Shown here: one piece after another, positions 46,546-57,812 of the stretch
Position numbering within the stretch: the stretch's first letter is position 1
Layout: each line of letters begins with the position of its first letter
NCBI GenBank assembly: GCA_037447655.1
Contig: JBBHKE010002608.1
Span: 1-64,000 of the forward strand
Origin: Zygnema cylindricum
Lineage: Eukaryota > Streptophyta > Zygnematophyceae > Zygnematales > Zygnemataceae
Direction of reading: 5' to 3'
DNA: 64,000 nt
Notes under the pieces: model-generated
What the model was told of the DNA's origin: nothing
The model's input: the letters and a program-made list of their open reading frames with translations, nothing else
Databases searched by the model: none
Program-made: the position numbers and the translations under genes

Positions 46546-47210
46546 CAGAGGTCGTAAACGGTCAACCGAAACCGTGATCGACCGTTAACCGACCGCCCGC
46601 GCCGGATCCGGAACGGATTCGGTTGCCAAATTTTGGGGGTCGGGCGGTTACAGTCGGTTGATTCACCAGGAAAAAAAAACGGTCGGTTACGGTCGATCAA
46701 CCAAAAAACCAAAAAAAAACGGTCGGTTACGGTCGATCAACCAAAAAACCAAAAAAAATGAAAATTTTGTACTGTCCTTATAATACAACATTCTTGTACT
46801 TTGTACTCTTTGGCATCGTGGAAGTATGTGACATCATGATTAGCGTCGCAAATCTGACACGGTACTGTAGTACACTATTCATTTCGAAAATCTTAGGGAA
46901 CGCGACAAAGCGTCGCAAATCTGACACATTAGTACACTATTCATTTCGCAAATCTTAGGGAACGCGACAAATCGTAATTATTGGCTTATTTCGTCGTACA
47001 ATGATTAATTTTGTACTTTTTCGGTTACGGGCGGGCACGGTTAGTCGCGAAAAATCAAGATTCGGTTAAATTTTTTTTTCGTAAACGACGGTCGGTTAAC
47101 GTTTAAAAATTTTGGAGCGTGACAAAACTCGGTCGGGCGTCGGTTACTCAGATTTTGAAAAAAAAAACGGTTGGTTCGGGTATGATTTTTTTTTACTTTT
47201 GCGACCTCCG
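46546..47210. mobile_element. Internally deleted hAT derivative
   Basis: 665 bp with ends CAGAGGTCGTAAA (46546) and TTTGCGACCTCCG (ending 47210), matching the termini of the hAT at 33940-39483. Its left 320 bp correspond, inverted, to about 39210-39480 and its right part to about 33960-34290. All transposase sequence is missing. An AAACGGTCGGTTACGGTCGATC unit is duplicated near 46680-46745. Confidence 0.78.
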
Positions 47211-47506
47211 ACTGAGGGTCTGATGCGAACCGAACAAAACATTTGACGGCGCGGTTTCAGCCGACGCCGATTCGCCCAATATCCTAACATTTCGATGTCG
47301 ATGTAAGATTGTTGATTCGTATATAGTGTGGCTCGATTTCGCCGCGCGTGACGACGCACATTTTTTTCATTTAATTTCAAATGATATGGTTTGTTTTATT
47401 ATAACAGTTTATTTCGTTTCGTGTGTTATAATATTTCTGTACAAAACTTATAGTACTTCAGTTTAAAATTGTTTTGTTTCACCATGCGTCTAAGTTAATG
47501 TAACGA

Positions 47507-47870
47507 TTACACGATTAAATTTCAATTTTGCGGCTAAGTTCTCTCACCGTGGAGCTCACATAACGACAAAAAATGACTGTCTGCAACACTTTTTATTTAC
47601 ATGTGGTTGCCGCAGTTTTGTTACCGTAAACGTTCGCCGGCCATGTGAATTGCTGAATTTATTATGACGGTCGACGTTCGCAAGCGCGGCATAATTTTAA
47701 GCACTTGAAAAATATTTTCAAAGTCAAAGTTGTTCAACCAATTGACCGTCAAATTTGTACTCAACGGTGCTTTATTTGTACCTGTGTGTACTTCAAACGT
47801 ACGTTTTTTGACAAAATGACGTAAGTGACTGTCCGCAACCAAAACAACAGTCACTGTCATTATCAATTCC
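47507..47870. repeat. Long-TIR MITE end and dispersed repeat R, copy 2
   Basis: 47507-47557 matches, inverted, one end of the MITE at 21608-21831 (GTGAGCTCCACGGTGAGAG on minus). 47575-47870 is the second copy of the repeat at 22360-22640, including ACATGTGGTTGC and GTCGACGTTCG. Confidence 0.55.
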
Positions 47871-47949
47871 CTAGTTTTAACTTTTGCCAATCAGTATATA
47901 AATAAGGGAACGTTGTTCGCCCTTCTGCGAAACCTTATATAGGCGGTAG

Positions 47950-48548
47950 GCGGTGTGTCTGTCTTCGATTTTTTCCGTCCGTCCGCAGTACGGACAGCCG
48001 TACGGCTGGCATAATGATACGTTGCCGTGCGACCGTCCGCAGTACGCACCGCCGTACCGCTGGCACAATGTAACGGTGCTGCCCGTACCTCCGTACGGAT
48101 GGCGTAATCTTACTTTGCCAGTTGTCGGTGTGCAGACCACCGTACGGCTGGCATACGCTAACATTGCCAATCGTCGGTGTGCAGACCGCCGTATGGTTGG
48201 CGTAACCTAACATTGCCACCCGTCGGTGTGCAAACCGCCGTACGGATGACATAATCTAACATTGCCAACCGTCGGTGTGCAGACCGCCGTACGGATGGCA
48301 TAATCTAACATTGCCAACCGTCGGTGTGCAGACCGCTGTACGGCTGGCGTAATCTAACATTGCCAACCGTTGGTGTGCAGACTGCCGTACGGATGGCGTA
48401 TTTTAACGTTGCCGTGCGTCGTTGTGCAAATCGCCGTACAGATGGCGTAATGTAACATTGTCGTGCGTCGCTGTGCAGATCGCCGTACGGATGGCGTATT
48501 GTAACATTGCCGTGCGTCGCTGTGCAGACCGCATTACGGATAGCGTAA
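47950..48548. repeat. 49-bp minisatellite, about 12 copies
   Basis: Unit of 49 bp with core GTCGGTGTGCAGACCGCC and GTACGGATGGCATAATCTAAC. Middle copies are nearly identical; left and right copies drift, the right ones with GCGTCGCTGTGCAG. It runs directly into the MITE at 48549. Minus-strand frames through it repeat one short peptide in shifting phase and are not genes. Confidence 0.93.
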
Positions 48549-49069
48549 TGTATCATTAATTTGGGTTCTTGAAATTTTGATTTTTTTTCTTAAATAGGAT
48601 ACATGATTTTGATTTTCCTTTACTTTAATTAAGGTACCGTACAAAATAGCGTAAAGAACGAAAGTACAATAAGATCTAAATAGTGTGGTGTACGGTCTAT
48701 GTCAGACCGTACATAAATGTACCTTTTCAAGTGAAAATTTTACAAAAAATGAATTAAAGCAGACTCGCACACATAGGAACGTGCGCTCAAAAAACGGGAT
48801 TATTCTGACACGTAAATTAGTCTGACATGTACGGATATTTAATTTCACGACGGCTTACGATTTCTAATATTTTGTACGCATACACATATTAATGTGTATA
48901 ATCGTACGGCGAATAATCCATTTTTGACGTTCCCAAATTAGCATAATGCCGAAATTAGAATACATTATTACAAATTAGAAAAAAAAAAATCAAATTTTTA
49001 TTTAGCATCAATTACCTTAAATTTTCTTCAACACTATTTAAACTTTGACACTAATAACAATTCGCGGTG
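48549..49069. mobile_element. TA-type MITE, left end lost (copy d)
   Basis: Right end CTAATAACAATTCGCGGTG ends at 49069, followed by TA. The interior matches 4447-4983 (AATTTGGGTTCTT, then TGTCAGACCGTACA) over almost its whole length. About 27 bp of the left end is replaced by minisatellite. Confidence 0.7.
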
Positions 49070-49079
49070 TAGCGTTGTC

Positions 49080-49149
49080 GTGCGTCCGTAGCACGGGCAT
49101 GATAAACTAGACAGGGTACATGCCCGTGTAACGGGCGTTGATTTACTAG
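49080..49149 (+). mobile_element. Two tandem Helitron-like 3' termini
   Basis: Hairpin GCCCGT-GTA-ACGGGC (49122-49136), nine bases, then CTAG at 49146-49149 followed by T, the form of a Helitron 3' end. A second, weaker one lies just upstream: GTCCGT-AGC-ACGGGC, then ATGATAAA and CTAG (49107-49110). No matching 5' TC end, Rep or helicase was identified. Confidence 0.45.
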
Positions 49150-49564
49150 TCCATAAAAGCACGCACGCCTGTTCTCGCGTTCCATTTGGTAACGGGCAAC
49201 CGAGAAGTTCGCACAAGCGTTATTGTAATTAACGAGCTTCTCTGCAGTTCCGCGTTCCTTGGAAATATCGGTTCGAAGGTCGTACAAATCCAACGCTAGC
49301 GTGTTATTGCCCGTAGAGCTGGAAGTTTGTGACCTTATGTCAAAATGTAGAAACGACGGTCAGGATGATCTTTGAGACTAAATCGTCGATGACCGCCATT
49401 TCCGGCGGATGTTGTGTAGTTATCGTTGAACGGCTAGCCTAGAGTCGCTCAACCGTCGATTTCAATGAACAACGGGAATTTGCGTAGCTGCGCTGTACTG
49501 TAGTCCCGGGTTACCGGAAGTAACCGTTTGGGCTCACCATCGCATGGAGCCGTTAGAATGTTAC

Positions 49565-49760
49565 ACTCACAGTATAAAAAGGTGTTTATGATAAATTTTA
49601 TTCCTTTTTATTCGTGTCTTTTCATCTTCGCCTTTCGTGTCTTTGTTCTCTCTCCTTCTCTCTTCCCTCCTCTGCTCTCTCTTCCTTTCTCCTTCTCTCT
49701 TCCCTCTTCTGCTCTCTCTTTCCTTTCTCCGTCTCTTGAGCAGTCATTCTCTCGCTCTCT
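49565..49760 (+). promoter_or_regulatory. Possible plant promoter: TATA box and pyrimidine leader
   Basis: TATAAAAAG at about 49573, followed within 40 bp by a long CTCTCTTCC-rich stretch (49620-49750) like a plant 5' leader. It lies upstream of the kinase-like remnant at 50599-51160. No transcript evidence. Confidence 0.3.
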
Positions 49761-50598
49761 CATACTCTTTTTGATTAGCCTCCTGCCAGTCTTCCTGGAA
49801 GGCAAGGATGGTGGTTGTCTCCTCCTCCCTTTTTCTTCGAGCCATCTCGTTTCTTCAACCCCAGGCCCTGACTAGCTCCATAAAGCCATAATGGAACCTA
49901 GTATTTTTTTTGTATTCTGTTTAAGATTCTAAGAAAAGAACGGCAGTTTTGTAGAATCTTTTTTAGAAGTTGACTTGACAGGATTTTGGAAAGAGACAGC
50001 TGTCAGTATTGTTTCCTTTACTGATTGTCATCTATGTTACTTGTTTAGAACCATTTCTATTGTGTCTGCAGGTGATTTTCAGCTGTGTGCCACTCCGGTT
50101 TTGTGAAGTTATGAGTTATGTGTCTGAGTTTCACTTGATTTTTGCTAGAATGTTTTTGTAATCCTTTTTCCACTTCTGGACGATGATGGAAAAAACATCA
50201 CAAGTTTGTATTGAAGAACTAAATACTTCCGTCGGAGAAGGGAATGTTTGTCAAGTTAGATCCCTTCTGCCTGCCTTTCATTGCTGATACATTTGGGACA
50301 TTTTTGTGAGATGATTGCGGCTTTACAAAATCAAATCCTGAAGTGAAATTTTGAAGAAATTAAGCTAACTATATTTTGACAAGACGAAGAAAGATGAAGG
50401 AGAAATCATCCATGGCTCTTGCAGGGTTTCGGTTTTTCTTCTTCAGCATTGTCGGCTGTCAAGTGCTGATTGCAGTTTCAAAGACAGAATATCTCAATGA
50501 AACTTTATCATGTTACTTTTGTAGCCAAAAGCTCGCAATTTTTTTCGTTTCCGGGTCCTTTTTGACTTTCTTACTTTACTTTTTGATCTTACAGTTTC

Positions 50599-51160
50599 CT
50601 TCTCCCAGGTTAAAGACACGGAAGTGGGTATCAAACAGGATTTTATCCGTAATTTGTTCAGGCGGGTTCCACAACCACAAGGAACTATGGGGAAACAGGT
50701 CTCAGGTCTCGCCATTTGTAAAATGGTATCTTTATTTTCCTTTTATTTTCCGTTATTTTTCTTTACTTTCTTCTTATTTTTCTTACTTTTTTCACAAAAG
50801 CGCATCATGTGCTTTTTTAATTTTCTTTGATTTTCCTTCATTCTTCTTTATTTTCTTTGATTTTTCTTAGTTTTTTTCATAGTTCCGACAGCTGGTGACT
50901 TCTGACGCTGCAAATAGTGTAGATTCTCTTGAGTTCCCCAATTCTTCCCTCTCTTGTTATCAGTGATCATCAGCTGATTTTGTTTTTTCTCTTCCTTTAA
51001 AACAGATTACTGCTCAAAGTTTGCCCGAAGATCAGGCTAGAGAATTGAAACAAATGTTCAGGACGATTGACCCTATGGAAGGGAACTATTATGTATACAG
51101 AAGTACGAAATGGCCTTAAGAACCGTGGTCTGACAATGGGAGAACCTCTCATATAGACGT
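50599..51160 (+). pseudogene. EF-hand / calcium-dependent protein kinase-like remnant
   Basis: A block after AAAACAG (from 51006) reads ITAQSLPEDQARELKQMFRTID, the start of the calmodulin-like domain of CDPKs (..SLPEDEA..LK.MF..ID). The first EF loop that should follow is degenerate (PMEGNYY), and the frame must shift to read YTEVRNGLKNRGLTMGEP before a TAG. An upstream candidate exon with a good acceptor (after CTCCCAG, about 50611-50700) reads VKDTEVGIKQDFIRN and is unrecognised. No kinase domain or further EF hands are in range. Probably a pseudogene fragment. Confidence 0.45.
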
Positions 51161-51236
51161 TGTTAGCAGTACGTTCTTCATTCCGCCCATGTTTCCTGTT
51201 TTGATGGAAGAGTGGTTTCTACTTGATGTTTTCTAC

Positions 51237-52452
51237 TTTACACTTGATGCTTTATGCTTTATTCTTTATGCTTTATGCTTTATATTTTATGCTTTATATT
51301 TTATGCTTTATCCTTAATGCTTTATACTTTATAACTTAATTTATACTTTCTATTTTGTACTTATACTTCATATTTTATCCTAAATGCTTTATACTTCCTG
51401 TTTATATTTCATACTTTATATTTTATACTTCTGCTTTATTCTTTATACCTTATGATTTAAGCTTTATCCTTTATGCGTTGTACTTTATGCTTTATACTGT
51501 ATACTTTATATTTTAATACTTTTTTAATCCTTTCTATTTTATACGCTATTTATATTTCATACTTTATGCTCTATGCTTTTTGCTCTATGCTTTATGCTTT
51601 ATGCTTATGATGTATACCTTTTGCTTTATGTTTTATGTTTTGATTTTTACTTTTATATTTTAAGCATCAAATATGAAAAGTATAAAGTAGGAAGCATGAA
51701 GTATAAAGCATAAAGTAGAAAGTAGGAATGCTTTATACTTCATGATTTTTATGATTTATGCTTTATACTTTATGCTTTATATTTTATGCTTTATACTGTA
51801 TGCGTTTTGCTTTCTGATTTATAATTTATACTTTCATCCTTTATATTTTAGACTTTATGCTTACGCTTTTTACTTTATGCTATATACTTTACACTTGATG
51901 CGTTATAGTTCATGCTTTATATTTCATACTTTATGCATTGTACTTTATTCTTGTAATACTTTATGCTTATGCGTTATACTTCAGATTTTATACTTTATAC
52001 TGATTATACTTCATACTTACATGATTTCTAATTATACCTTATGATTTATCCTCTATGACATATGATGATACTTTATGACTTATGATTTTTTCTTTATGAT
52101 ATTACTTAATGATTTATGTTTTATACTTTTTACCCTGCTTTATACTGTATGCGTTTTGCTTTATGATTTATACTTTATACTTTCTTACTTTATATTCTAG
52201 ACTTTATGCTTAAGCTTTATACTTTATGCCATATACTTTATGCTGTATACTTCATGTTTTATCCTGTATACTCTATGCTTTATACTTATGCTTTATACTT
52301 TGTACTTTATACTTTATGATTTAAGCTTTATCTTTATGCATTATGCTTTATGCTTTAACACTTTATGCTTAATATTCTATCCTTTATAATTTATGCTTTG
52401 TACATTATACTTCCTGTTTATACTTCATTCTGCATGCTTTATACTTTATTAC
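51237..52452. repeat. Degenerate heptamer array, CTTTAT(A/G)
   Basis: About 1.2 kb dominated by CTTTATG, CTTTATA and TTTTATG units head to tail. A short segment at 51661-51725 is in the opposite orientation (AAGTATAAAGCATAAAG), forming an inverted repeat with its neighbours. No gene. Confidence 0.9.
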
Positions 52453-54285
52453 TTTTTTTTATTTTTTGATCTCCTTTCTTTTTCTTTTCTCCTCTCTTGT
52501 TTTTTAACCATTTGATATTATTGTCTTTTTTGTTTTGTTTTCAGGAGTGCAATCGGACGGAATTTCTTCGCTTTTTTGTTACATTTACTTCCTTTTCCTC
52601 CTATCTGCAATTCCTCCTCTTGTAATTTCTCATATTTGCAACTTGTTTGTCTCTGTTATAGTTCCTCGTGTCTGCAATTCCTCCTCTGTGTAATCCCTCA
52701 CGACTGTAATTCCTCATGTAATTCTTATAATTCTTGGAATTCTTCCTATCTGTATCGCCCCTTGTTTGTAATGCCCCTTGTTTGTAATTCCTCTTCGGTA
52801 TTGTTTACAACGGGTATCGCTAACAACGTGTGTTGCTTACTTGGTTGCTTTTAGTTTCCAAAAGGAAACAAAAGTAATATAAGCAGTAGTAATAAACCTA
52901 TCCTTTCCCCCTTCCCCTCCCCTTTCCCTCCCTCTCCTGTCCCCTTTCCCTTATTTCCCCTTCTTCTCCCTCTCCCTCTCCCTCTCCCTTGGCGTCTCCC
53001 TCCCCGTCACTCTTTTTAGAACACGTGGCACCCTCCTATTGGTCAATTGTTTTGTCCTCGGCATGGTTGTGATTTTACGCGGTAGGTTTTTGTTCTCCCT
53101 TTTTTCTGTTGTTCTTCTCCTTTTATTTTATTTTTCCTTGTGTTTGTTTCTTTTTTCCCTCATTGAATGGTCTTTTATTTCTTGTGTTGTTCTCTGTTTG
53201 GAAAGGTGGAGATGGGCAACGACGTTCTATTCTTTCAGGTTATTTTTAAGTTTTGACAGCTTTTTTGTTTGTTTGTTTGTTATGTTTTTGTCGCAGCCGG
53301 TTTTTTTTTGTGTGGGGGTGTGTGTGTGTGTGTGATAGTGTTCAAATCGAACCGAAAGAGGAAAATTGTGTGTTATAGAAATTAATGTACAGGAAGGAGG
53401 ACATAGAAAGAGAGCAATGTCTTGTCTCTATTTCTCTTTCCCTCACTCTCAATCGTCTTCCCCCTTTTCTGTCCCTCATCTGTTCCTACTGCGCTAGGCT
53501 AATCAATTTCTCTCTTCCTCTCGGTTTTGTTTTTGTTTGTTGTGTTTGTGTGTGTGTGTGTGTTTTCTTTTCCTATCTTCAATTCTTTTATGTTTTTCGT
53601 TTTTGCATGGATTTTTTTTATTTATAAGGATATGTAAACCTAGATGTAAGTCTTTTTTTTTTCCCAGTTGGTTCCAGTTGGTTCCAATTTGAGGAGAACA
53701 ACGGAAGGCAGTTTGAGTGTCATTTTCTATTATTTAGTTTCCAGTTTTAGTTTTGGACTTCGTTTCCCTTAACATATTATATTTTTGTTAATGTGTTAAT
53801 ATTTGTTCCTGCAGGAAAAGAAAAGGGGCTGAGAGCCAATACAAATCGGAGGAAGAAAATAGAGAAGGAGAGGGAATAATTGATCCAAAGCTTTAATTTG
53901 GGGGTGGAGAGAGGGTGACGACGAGAAAATTTTGTCCAATTTTGGGCCTCGGACTATGGCTCGAATGGGAAACGCCGGTTCAATTGTCGATAAAGCACAG
54001 AGGTGGAATTTTTTTCTGGAAGCAGTTCTAGAGCAGGTTTTCTCTGACAGGTTTGTATCCGAAATTTACTTCGGGCTTAATGTTGGGCTTTATTTAAAAT
54101 ATTATTACTTATTACTTGTCTGAGTTTGGGTTAAATGTCTCAATTCGGCAACTTGTTTTGGTAATATCTTTAAGGATATTGTGTGTAAGGCGTTATTGCA
54201 ATTGATGGAAGAGGACGGTTTTCTGTCGAGAATAATAAGACGGTTTAATGCTTAAACCGGACCTATTTTTTTTTTTTAATTTCAT
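52453..54285. other. Low-complexity T/C-rich region, no gene supported
   Basis: 52590-52780 has a short imperfect repeat around CTGCAATTCCTCCTCT. 52895-52990 is CCCTCTCCCT-rich (guanine-rich on minus). 53312-53335 and 53545-53565 are TG runs. A frame near 53956 (MGNAGSIVDKAQRWNFF) looks ordinary in composition but is short and unrecognised. Confidence 0.45.
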
Positions 54286-56530
54286 ATGTTTGTATTTGAA
54301 TTGCCTTTGTCTTTGCTGTGTTTTGTCTTATGTGTATTTTGTCCCTTTTCATATTTTCTTTCATGTATTTTGTCCTTTACATATTTTATCTTCGTGTATT
54401 TTGTCCATTGTGTATTTTGCCTTTTCTATGTTTTGTATTTTATGTATTTAGTCCTTTTATGTATTTTCTGTTCTGTGTTTGTCATCTGTGTATTTTGTCT
54501 GTTCTGTGTTTTATCTTTCATATATTTTGTCTTTTATATATATTGTTTTTACATATGTTGTCCGTTTGCCTTTTATGTGTTGTCTTTTGTGTGTTTTGTC
54601 TTAAGCGTATTTTGTCTGTTCCGCCATTTGTCCTTTTGTGTATTTTGTCCTTTATCTATTGTCTTTTTTATTTTTTTGTCCTTTGTGTATTTTGTCTTTC
54701 ATGGATTGTCTTTTAGATATCTTGTCTTTTATGTTTTGTCATTTGTGTATTTTGTTTTTTATGATATTTTTGTCCTGTGCGTGTTTTGTCTTTTATGCTT
54801 GTCTTTTGCGTATTTTGTCTTTCATGTATTTTGTTTTGTGTGTATTTTGTCTGTTCCTTGTTTTCTCTTTTTGTATATTTTGTCTTTCATTTATTTTGTC
54901 CTTTGTGTTTGTCCTTTCCGTATTTTGTCTGTTCTGTGGTTGTCTTTTTCTTTGTTTTGTCCTTTTTTCATGTATTTTGTATTATATATATTTTGTTTTC
55001 ATACTTTGTCCTTTATGTGTTTTGTCTTTTCTGTGTTGTCATTTGTGTATTATGTTCTCATGTTTTTTGTTTTATGCGTATTTTATCTGTTCTGTGTTGT
55101 CTTTTTGTGTATTTTGTCTTGTATTTATTTTGTCCTTCAATGTTGTTTATTTTGTCTTTTTATGTATTTTATCGTTTCGTTAATTTGTCCTTTTATGTAT
55201 TTTGTCTTATGTGTATTTTGTCTGTTTTGTGGTTTGTCATTTGTGTGTTTTGTCTTCTCTGTTTTTGTCCTTTATATGTTTTGTCTGTTGTCTTTTTTTT
55301 GTGTATTTTGTTACTATGTGTTTTGGCTTTTCTATGTTTTGTCTTCTGTGTTGTATTTTCTGTGTTTTGTCTTTCATATATTTTGTCCGTTTGTGTATTT
55401 TGTCTATGTATGTTTTGTCTTTTCTATGTTTCTGTATTTTGTCATTTGTGTATTTGTCTTTTATTTATTTTGTCCTTTTGTGTTTTTTCCTGTATGTTTT
55501 TTTTCTGTGTTTTGTCTTATGTGTATTTTGTCTGTTTTGTATTTTATCCTTTATGTATTTTTGTCTTTTCTGTGTTTTGTTTTTGACATATTTTGTCCTT
55601 GTGTATTCTGTCTGTCCTATGTTTTATCTTTTGTGTATTTTGTCTTTCATGTATCTTTCATATATTTTGTCTATATATTTCATGTATTTTGGCTTTTTGT
55701 GTTTGTTTTTATGTGTTTTGTCATTTATATGTTGTCTTTTGTATATTTTGTCTTCATGTATTTTGTTTTTTTTCTGTATTGTCTGTTCTGTGTTTTGCCC
55801 TTTACACATTTTGTCCTTCGTGTTGTCCTTTCTATGGTTTGTTTTATCTTGTGTATTTTGTCTGTTCTCTATTTTATATGTATTTTTGTCTTTTCTGTAT
55901 TTTGTTGTTGACGTATTTTGTCCTTGTGAATTGTCTTATGCATGTTTTCTTTGTTCTGTATTTTGTCTTTTCCCCGTTTTGTCTTTCATGCATTTGTCTT
56001 GTATGTAGTCTTTCATGTATTTTGTCCTTTATGTATTTTGGCTTTATGTGATTTGTCTTTTGTGCATTTTGTTTTCTCCGTATTCTGTATTTTATGTGTT
56101 TTGTCTTTCATGTATCCTTTGAGTTTGTCTTTCATGTATTTTGTCCTTTATGTATTTAGTTTTGTTGTGTTTTGTCTTATTTATATTTTGTTTGTTCTGT
56201 GTTGTCCTTTGTGTTTATCTTTCTGTATTTTGTCTTTTCTATGTTTTTGTCACTTGTGTATTTTATCTTAGTTATTTTGTCTTGTGTATCTTGTCTTTTA
56301 TGTGTTTTGCTTTTTATGCGTTGTCTTTTCCGTAATGTCTCTTTCATGCGTTGTCTTTTATGTGCTGTCTTTTCTGTGTTTTGTCTTGTGACATTCTGTG
56401 CTTTGTCTTATGTGTTTTTGTCTTTTGTGGGTTGTCTTTTGTGATTTTCTTTTCTTTCTGTTTTTGTATTTTCAATGTTTTCTTTTACGCATTTTGTCTT
56501 TTATTTATTCTGTTTTTTATGTATTTTCTC
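54286..56530. repeat. Degenerate array of about 16-bp units, stop-free on plus
   Basis: About 2.2 kb built from variants of TATTTTGTC(C/T)TTTATG. None of the three plus phases of the unit contains a stop, which gives overlapping frames up to 541 codons rich in Phe, Cys, Leu, Val and Tyr. Unit length and sequence vary. I treat these frames as composition artefacts. Confidence 0.88.
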
Positions 56531-56946
56531 TTTTTAAATTCATCTGTTTATGCTTGTAGATATATTTTGCAGCAGCTGCATGGCCTTTGAGGGCAAATAC
56601 TCCTAGAGACGAGAGAAAAGAGAATTGAGAAGTGGCATGGCCTCCACCATAAGTAGCAGGTGTTGAAGGGAGAAAGTCATCTTTTAACTGTTGCATAACA
56701 CTCTTCGCTTGTGAAACAATGCCTTCAAGTGTAGCAATACTTTTTGTACTTAACTCAAGTTGAACATTATGAAGCTAGACAAGCAGTGTCGCATATTGAA
56801 AATCATCCATAACATGCAAAAATATTGGTCGATTTATATCCTCAACATTGCATTCATATAAGAGAGTGCAAGAAAATTTGCGGACGCCAATACCCTGATT
56901 GTGTTGTCAAATCCAGCAATAGAACCTTGCATGTTTAAGAGAAGAC
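56531..56946 (-). pseudogene. Unrecognised gene fragment, damaged
   Basis: After a good acceptor (ATGTGCAG, exon from 56946) the minus strand reads LLLNMQGSIAGFDNTIRVL and NFLALSYMNAML. After a one-base shift it continues with RPIFLHVMDDFQYATLLV, a TAG, then LHNVQLELSTKSIATLEGI, VSQAKSVMQQLKDDFLPS, ATYGGGHATSQFSFLSSLGV and ALKGHAAAAKYIYKHKQ. Composition is that of a real, partly coiled-coil protein. The frameshift and the TAG suggest decay, though a splice acceptor at CTTGTCTAG could bypass the stop. It is cut by the low-complexity array at 56530. Family unknown. Confidence 0.45.
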
Positions 56947-57812
56947 CTGCACATTTATGCGTAAAAGAGATTTGAATGTTTCATTACATGTCATACTATA
57001 TCATATTGTGTGCCAAAACCAAAAAAGAGAAATAAAGAGCAGTAAAACTTAAGTGACTTGCTTATTATTAGTCGTTGAGATGTCAAAGTTACTATTAGCA
57101 TTTTTGACATAGAATAGAAAGGGAAGATGTAAAAAAGAAACGACATGAAACTTCGTTACATTTTCCGATGTGGCACATGATATGACAAACACCTGTAATC
57201 AACAGCTCTACAAAATTAAGTGCAATTAGTTTGTTCAAAGACGAATCATATGAAAACTACGCCTCATGCTCACATCCATGCCAAACATTTGAATGTACCC
57301 GAATCCACGGTCTTATCTCCAGACATTGCTGCATAGCGGCGACTATGGCATAATACCAACTGACATTCGTTACAAGAAACTGTGTTTTGGTCACAAGGCA
57401 ATTAATTCTGAACCCCCCTCACTTCCAAAGATCATCAGTGCTCTATAGCAGCCTGGCTGTACAGACTACATCCATTGGAAAACACCGGGCATCCTAATCT
57501 TGTCCTATCCAACAACCTGTTACGTTAGTGGCTACAAAATGAATTGACATTAGCGACGGCCGAATGTCTAAAAAATGTTGAGCTCAAGCAACGACACTTT
57601 ACATATCAACTATTTACATGAAACCCAGCCGCAAAAAAGCAACTCTGCGTAATCATATTACAGAATTGACTTCCAAAATTCAGCTTTCCTTTGAACATTT
57701 CCCGCAATCTCTCTGAACCAGCTATTGTATGCATGCCTTTCAACTTGTCAAGCAATTATCTACAACCTTCATTCCACGTCACTTTTGTCAATCCCTTTGT
57801 ATGCTGGTTAAC
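56947..57812. other. 3' flank of the LETM1-like gene
   Basis: No frame or repeat of note. It holds the presumed 3' UTR of the minus-strand gene ending at 57813 and the spacer to the damaged fragment. Confidence 0.4.

Noticed and set aside
47877-48556. Minus-strand frames with a repeated GGLHTD-like peptide
   Set aside because: The 49-bp period is not a multiple of three, so the same DNA is read in rotating phases. No start or codon signal.
54286-55911. 541-codon plus-strand frame
   Set aside because: It lies wholly within a degenerate tandem array whose unit lacks stops in all phases; the other two plus frames are also long. The product is low-complexity Phe/Cys/Leu/Val/Tyr with no domain.
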